Of a stretch of 8,683 nt of DNA, positions 5,914 through 8,683 are shown piece after piece (position 1 is the stretch's first letter; every line of letters starts with the position of its first letter). A program made the translations under genes and the position numbers. The DNA is from an uncultured Selenomonas sp. (lineage in GTDB: Bacteria; Bacillota; Negativicutes; Selenomonadales; Selenomonadaceae): contig CALJPB010000064.1 in NCBI GenBank assembly GCA_937981305.1, forward strand, positions 1 to 8,683, written 5' to 3'. The notes beneath the pieces were generated by a model. It did no database searches. It worked only from the letters and a program-made list of their open reading frames with translations, and was not told where the DNA came from.

Positions 5914-7563
5914 ATGCAGGAACTCTTACGAATTGACCATTTGACTGCGGGGTACGGCGGCGATGCCGTGATCGAGGACATCAGCATCAGCCTTCACACA
6001 GGCGAGGTGCTTGGCATTGTTGGCGAGAGCGGCAGCGGCAAATCCACCCTGCTCAAGGCAATTGCGCAGATCCGCGGACTCTCCACCGAGATTCACGCGG
6101 GTACGGTCTCCTTTGACACGAAGAACCTTGCCGTACTCTCCGAGGGAGAGCGGCGCAGGCTACGCGGCGAGGAGATCGCAATGGTGTTTCAGTATGCAGG
6201 TGCATCGCTGAACCCTACGCGGCAGATTAGCACGCAGCTCGTTGAGACGATGCGTGCACACACCGATCTGTCGCGTGAGGAAATCTACGCACGCGCGGCA
6301 GAGGTATTCGGCGGCATGGGATTTTCCGATGTGCGTCGTATCCTCGCAACGTATCCGTTCGAGCTGTCGGGCGGCATGGCACAGCGTGCCGCGATCGCAC
6401 TCGCCGTCATCCTACGCCCGCAGCTCCTCCTCGCCGATGAGCCGACCTCGGCACTCGACGCGACGATCCAGCTGCAGGTGCTGGACGAGCTGCGTGCGCT
6501 CAAGGAGCGGACGGGGACGGCAATCCTCCTCATCACGCACAACATCGGCGTCGTGCGGCACATCGCCGACCGCGTCGCCGTCATGTGCAAAGGGAAGATT
6601 GTCGAGCAGGGCAGCGTGGATGAGGTGCTCGGAAATCCCCAGCATCCCTATACGCAGGAACTCCTTGCAGCCGTGCCGAAGATGTCCGCTGCGACACATA
6701 CGGACTGCGACCGCAGAGATCATGCAGAGAAAAACACCGCTCCCATAGCCTCCCCCGTCACGACGGGGGAGGGGGACCGCGTAAGCGGTGGAAGGGGCGC
6801 CCATTTCCAAGACCTCCTGCGCTTTGACAACGTCTCCATGCACTTTGACGATGCGGCGGGACGCGTCCAGGCAATCGACGGCATCTCCTTCTCCCTTGCG
6901 CAGCGCGAACTCCTCGGCATCGTCGGCGAGAGCGGCAGCGGCAAATCCACCGTTGCAAAGCTCCTCACGGGACTGCATACACCGACGGGCGGGAATATTC
7001 TCCTCGACGGCAAGGATATCACCCACGCAGGTGGAAAGGAGCGGCGCGCCCTCTACACGCGCATCCAGATGGTGTTTCAGGACGCAGTGGGGTCGTTCAA
7101 CCCGCGTCGCACTGTTGGCGCGATGATCGGCGAGACCATCTGCCGCCTCTGCACACCGGACGCACGCGCAACGGAAAAACGTGTCACCGAGCTCCTTGCG
7201 GAGGTGGGACTTCCCTCCTCCTATGCCACGCGCTACCCGCACGAGATGAGCGGCGGCGAGTGCCAGAGAGCGGCGATTGCGCGGGCGATGGCGGTTCATC
7301 CCGACATCCTCGTCTGCGACGAGGCGACCTCGGCACTGGACGTCTCCGTACAGGCAAAGATCATCGCTCTGCTCCTGCATCTGCAGCAGGAACATGGCAT
7401 GAGCCTTCTCTTCATCTCACACGATCTCCCGCTCGTCAGCTCCATCGCCGATCGCGTCCTCATCATGCAGAATGGACGCATCGTCGAGCAGGGCGAGACC
7501 AGTCGCGTCCTCAGAGAACCAAGCGAGGACTATACGCGGAATCTCCTACGGGCGGCACTGTAA
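5914..7563 (+). CDS. Fused double ATPase of the nickel/peptide ABC importer (NikD-NikE / DppD-DppF fusion)
   Basis: Powers the importer from the cytosolic face; both ATPase halves are on one 549-residue chain, so no second ATPase gene is needed. Half 1: Walker A GESGSGKST (37-45), Q-loop Gln93, signature LSGGM (151-155), Walker B LLLADEP with Glu176, switch His209, then the oligopeptide/nickel C-terminal motif NPQHPYTQELLAAVP (241-255). Half 2: Walker A (338-346), Gln389, MSGGE (445-449), Walker B with Glu470, His503 and a shorter tail EPSEDYTRNLLRAAL. All catalytic residues are present in both. The linker, about 256-300, is low-complexity and contains an in-frame GC-rich hairpin sequence (6749-6798). 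GGAG (5903-5906) lies 7 bases before the ATG, and the binding-protein stop is 31 bases upstream. The stop codon abuts a palindromic repeat. Such fusions are known in this family (GsiA, YejF). Confidence 0.94.
   Translation: MQELLRIDHLTAGYGGDAVIEDISISLHTGEVLGIVGESGSGKSTLLKAIAQIRGLSTEIHAGTVSFDTKNLAVLSEGERRRLRGEEIAMVFQYAGASLNPTRQISTQLVETMRAHTDLSREEIYARAAEVFGGMGFSDVRRILATYPFELSGGMAQRAAIALAVILRPQLLLADEPTSALDATIQLQVLDELRALKERTGTAILLITHNIGVVRHIADRVAVMCKGKIVEQGSVDEVLGNPQHPYTQELLAAVPKMSAATHTDCDRRDHAEKNTAPIASPVTTGEGDRVSGGRGAHFQDLLRFDNVSMHFDDAAGRVQAIDGISFSLAQRELLGIVGESGSGKSTVAKLLTGLHTPTGGNILLDGKDITHAGGKERRALYTRIQMVFQDAVGSFNPRRTVGAMIGETICRLCTPDARATEKRVTELLAEVGLPSSYATRYPHEMSGGECQRAAIARAMAVHPDILVCDEATSALDVSVQAKIIALLLHLQQEHGMSLLFISHDLPLVSSIADRVLIMQNGRIVEQGETSRVLREPSEDYTRNLLRAAL
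6749..6798. repeat. GC-rich double hairpin in frame in the ATPase linker
   Basis: Arms CCTCCCCCGTC (6749-6759) and GACGGGGGAGG (6762-6772) are perfect inverted repeats with a two-base gap. A second hairpin follows at once, ACCGC-GTAA-GCGGT (6776-6789). It codes for about residues 279-296 (PVTTGEGDRVSGGRG), between the two ATPase halves where no conserved domain lies. The architecture resembles dispersed REP-like intergenic elements; that it is a repeat in this genome is inference, as only one copy is in the window. Confidence 0.6.
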
Positions 7564-7601
7564 AGGAAGCACTGATAAATTCAGCTTTATCAGCGATTCC
7601 T
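7564..7601 (+). repeat. Palindromic repeat, copy A (left flank of the Rpn gene)
   Basis: AGGAA (7564-7568), GCA, CTGATAAA (7572-7579), a six-base centre TTCAGC, TTTATCAG (7586-7593), CGA, TTCCT (7597-7601). The outer and inner arms are perfect inverted repeats; the trinucleotides between them are not complementary and give the element a direction. It begins on the base after the ATPase stop codon. The end sequences recur in the same order and orientation at 8590-8647. Confidence 0.8.
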
Positions 7602-7612
7602 ATAGAATACAC

Positions 7613-7656
7613 AAAGACGGCACGAAAGTAATTTTTCTTTCCTGCCGTCTTTTCTT
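7613..7656 (+). terminator. Intrinsic terminator of the ABC importer operon
   Basis: Ten-base arms AAAGACGGCA (7613-7622) and TGCCGTCTTT (7643-7652) are perfect. Inside, after a C-C mismatch, GAAAG (7624-7628) pairs with CTTTC (7637-7641) around an eight-base loop. The transcript continues TCTT, giving a short U-rich tail. It lies 50 bases after the ATPase stop and separates the operon from the Rpn gene. Confidence 0.8.
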
Positions 7657-7683
7657 GTATTATCAGAAAAAAAAGGATAAAAT
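7655..7683 (+). promoter_or_regulatory. Weak candidate promoter of the Rpn gene
   Basis: TTGTAT (7655-7660, 3 of 6) and TAAAAT (7678-7683, 5 of 6) are 17 bases apart, directly after the operon terminator. A start near 7690 would leave a short leader carrying GGGAGGAG and would favour the ATG at 7716/7719 over the one at 7692. Confidence 0.4.
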
Positions 7684-7715
7684 GTAGGAAAATGGGATAT
7701 TGCAAGGGAGGAGCT

Positions 7716-8579
7716 ATGATGAATCGCCGAAATTACAACCCCCTGAACGACTATCTCTTCAAATTCGTCTTTGGCAGGGAAGAACGAAAACGTATTACAC
7801 TCAGCTTTCTAAATGCGGTTTTAGAGCGGGAAGAAACCGATGAACTTACAGACATTTCCTTCATTGACCGAGAGTTCGATCCACAGTTTGAGGAAGACAA
7901 GCGTTCACAGCTCGATATATACGGTATCACGAGCGACGGCAGCCAGATTAACATTGAGGTGCAGCTGTTCAATCGCCACAATATGCAGAAGCGAACGCTG
8001 TACTATTGGGCACGCATGTATCAGACACTGCATAAAGGCGAGGAATATCGGGATCTCAGACGCTCCATCACGATCAATCTATTGAATTTCCACCTGCTCC
8101 CCCAGGAGAATCCGCACACAATGTACGGGCTCTATGACATCCAGAGTGGTCATCGTCTGACCGATGATCTGGAAATTCACTTCTTGGAAATCCCTAAATT
8201 CAAGATCAAATCCATCAAAGAGATGAAACGGCTTGAGAAATGGCTTGCATACTTTTCCAACAAACTGGGCGAACGAGAAACGGAGGAATTGGCAATGAGT
8301 GAAGCCGCCATCAGCGAAGCGATTCAAGCAGAGCAAATCTTTATGCAGAGCGATGTGGAACGCTGGCAATATGAGCAACGGGAGAAGGCACTGCGCGACT
8401 ATCTCAGTGAAATTCGTGCTACGCGCGCCGAGGGACGTATGGAGGGAGCAACAGAAGCGACACTGCATAATCTTCGCAGTCTTATGCATGACCTCTCCCT
8501 TTCGCCCGACCGGGCGATGGACATTCTCCATATTCCCGCCGCAGACCGGCTGCGTTATTTGCAGCTGCTCAGTGATTAA
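7716..8579 (+). CDS. Rpn-family PD-(D/E)XK nuclease (recombination-promoting nuclease / putative transposase)
   Basis: Members of this family (PDDEXK_2; E. coli RpnA-E) are DNA endonucleases that raise RecA-independent recombination; many are annotated as transposases, though transposition is unproven. About 287 residues. The N-terminus NPLNDYLFKFVFG (8-20) is the family hallmark. The nuclease core is LDIYGITSDGSQINIEVQ: Asp67, Glu81 and Gln83, the D-ExQ variant usual in this family in place of ExK. YYWARMYQTLHKGEEY and ITINLLNF follow, and the C-terminal third is charged and helical (EGRMEGATEA), ending in a DLSLSPDRAMDILHIP segment often seen in Rpn proteins. Start: GGGAGGAG at 7706-7713 serves ATG 7716 or 7719; an in-frame ATG at 7692 has a poor site. 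The sampled 7801-7860 is 42% GC, below its neighbours, hinting at transfer. It is bracketed by palindromic repeats and has no visible partner gene. Confidence 0.9.
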   Translation: MMNRRNYNPLNDYLFKFVFGREERKRITLSFLNAVLEREETDELTDISFIDREFDPQFEEDKRSQLDIYGITSDGSQINIEVQLFNRHNMQKRTLYYWARMYQTLHKGEEYRDLRRSITINLLNFHLLPQENPHTMYGLYDIQSGHRLTDDLEIHFLEIPKFKIKSIKEMKRLEKWLAYFSNKLGERETEELAMSEAAISEAIQAEQIFMQSDVERWQYEQREKALRDYLSEIRATRAEGRMEGATEATLHNLRSLMHDLSLSPDRAMDILHIPAADRLRYLQLLSD

Positions 8580-8589
8580 ACCTGTAAAT

Positions 8590-8647
8590 AGGAAGCACTG
8601 ATAAAATGAAGGCCGTCTTGACGGCCTTCATTTTATCAGCAATTCCT
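8590..8647 (+). repeat. Palindromic repeat, copy B (right flank of the Rpn gene), likely also its terminator
   Basis: AGGAA (8590-8594), GCA, a perfect 20-base inverted repeat with arms 8598-8617 and 8620-8639 and only TT between, CAA, TTCCT (8643-8647). The first and last 16 bases match copy A except one base (CAA for CGA); the centre is different and longer. In RNA the hairpin would be a 19-pair stem capped by a CUUG tetraloop. The GC-rich inner part GGCCGTC/GACGGCC followed by TTCATTTTATC could end transcription of the Rpn gene, 10 bases after its stop, and from the far side too. Confidence 0.8.
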
Positions 8648-8649
8648 TA

Positions 8650-8676
8650 CCCCGTTACACAAAGCATAACGAGGGG
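8650..8676. repeat. Short stem-loop at the right edge
   Basis: CCCCGTTA (8650-8657) pairs with TAACGAGGGG (8667-8676) with a single bulged A, around a nine-base loop containing CACAAAGCA. It follows copy B by two bases. CGTTACACAA also occurs at 480-489. The element may continue beyond the window. Confidence 0.4.
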
Positions 8677-8683
8677 GCTCGCA

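Noticed and set aside
4290..5987. 565-residue minus-strand open frame opposite the binding-protein gene
   Set aside because: Same kind of antisense shadow; composition is Arg/Val/Leu/Cys-rich without domains, and the plus-strand gene has a lipobox, ribosome site and family motifs.
7692..7715. Upstream in-frame ATG of the Rpn gene at 7692
   Set aside because: Only AGGA two bases before it, whereas GGGAGGAG precedes 7716/7719, and family members begin close to the NPxNDYLFK motif.
7564..8647. Classical insertion sequence made of the Rpn gene and its flanking repeats
   Set aside because: The flanks are each self-palindromic and in the same direction rather than a terminal inverted pair, and no target-site duplication could be made out, so it is reported as an association only.

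Overview
The window is a dense bacterial chromosomal segment of roughly 55-60% GC by eye. Its promoters are TTGACA/TATAAT-like and its ribosome binding sites are strong GGAGG types. The mix of a Firmicute-type promoter and ribosome-site style, fairly high GC and NikA/OppA-type transport genes suggests a Negativicutes member such as Selenomonas or a relative. That assignment is an impression, not a search result. No tRNA, rRNA, CRISPR array or insertion sequence is visible.

Layout. Positions 1-350 (minus) hold the first 116 codons of htpX, a membrane zinc protease, with its own promoter at 411-439. Positions 523-2118 (minus) hold serA, the first enzyme of serine synthesis, with a consensus promoter at 2175-2204. 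The serA-htpX spacer carries an inverted repeat and one copy of a 41-base sequence that recurs at 4273-4313. Diverging from serA is a four-gene plus-strand ABC importer operon of the nickel/oligopeptide (PepT) class: two permeases (2363-3295, 3296-4129), a lipoprotein binding protein (4359-5882) and a fused double ATPase (5914-7563). It starts at a promoter at 2258-2287 and ends in a terminator at 7613-7656. The parts make a complete importer. The sequence resembles NikABC(DE) more than generic OppABCDF, but the substrate (nickel-metallophore or peptide) cannot be fixed from sequence alone.

The last gene (7716-8579, plus) is an Rpn-family PD-(D/E)XK nuclease, also called 'putative transposase'. 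It stands alone, is lower in GC in a sampled stretch, and has its own weak promoter.

The most interesting layer is repeats. A palindromic element with conserved ends (AGGAAGCACTGATAAA ... TTTATCAGCRATTCCT) and a variable centre lies immediately on both sides of the Rpn gene, at 7564-7601 and 8590-8647. A degenerate third copy seems to supply the ribosome binding site of the binding-protein gene. A different GC-rich double hairpin sits in frame inside the linker that joins the two ATPase halves. An association of an Rpn nuclease with a family of short palindromic repeats is the best candidate here for something undescribed.
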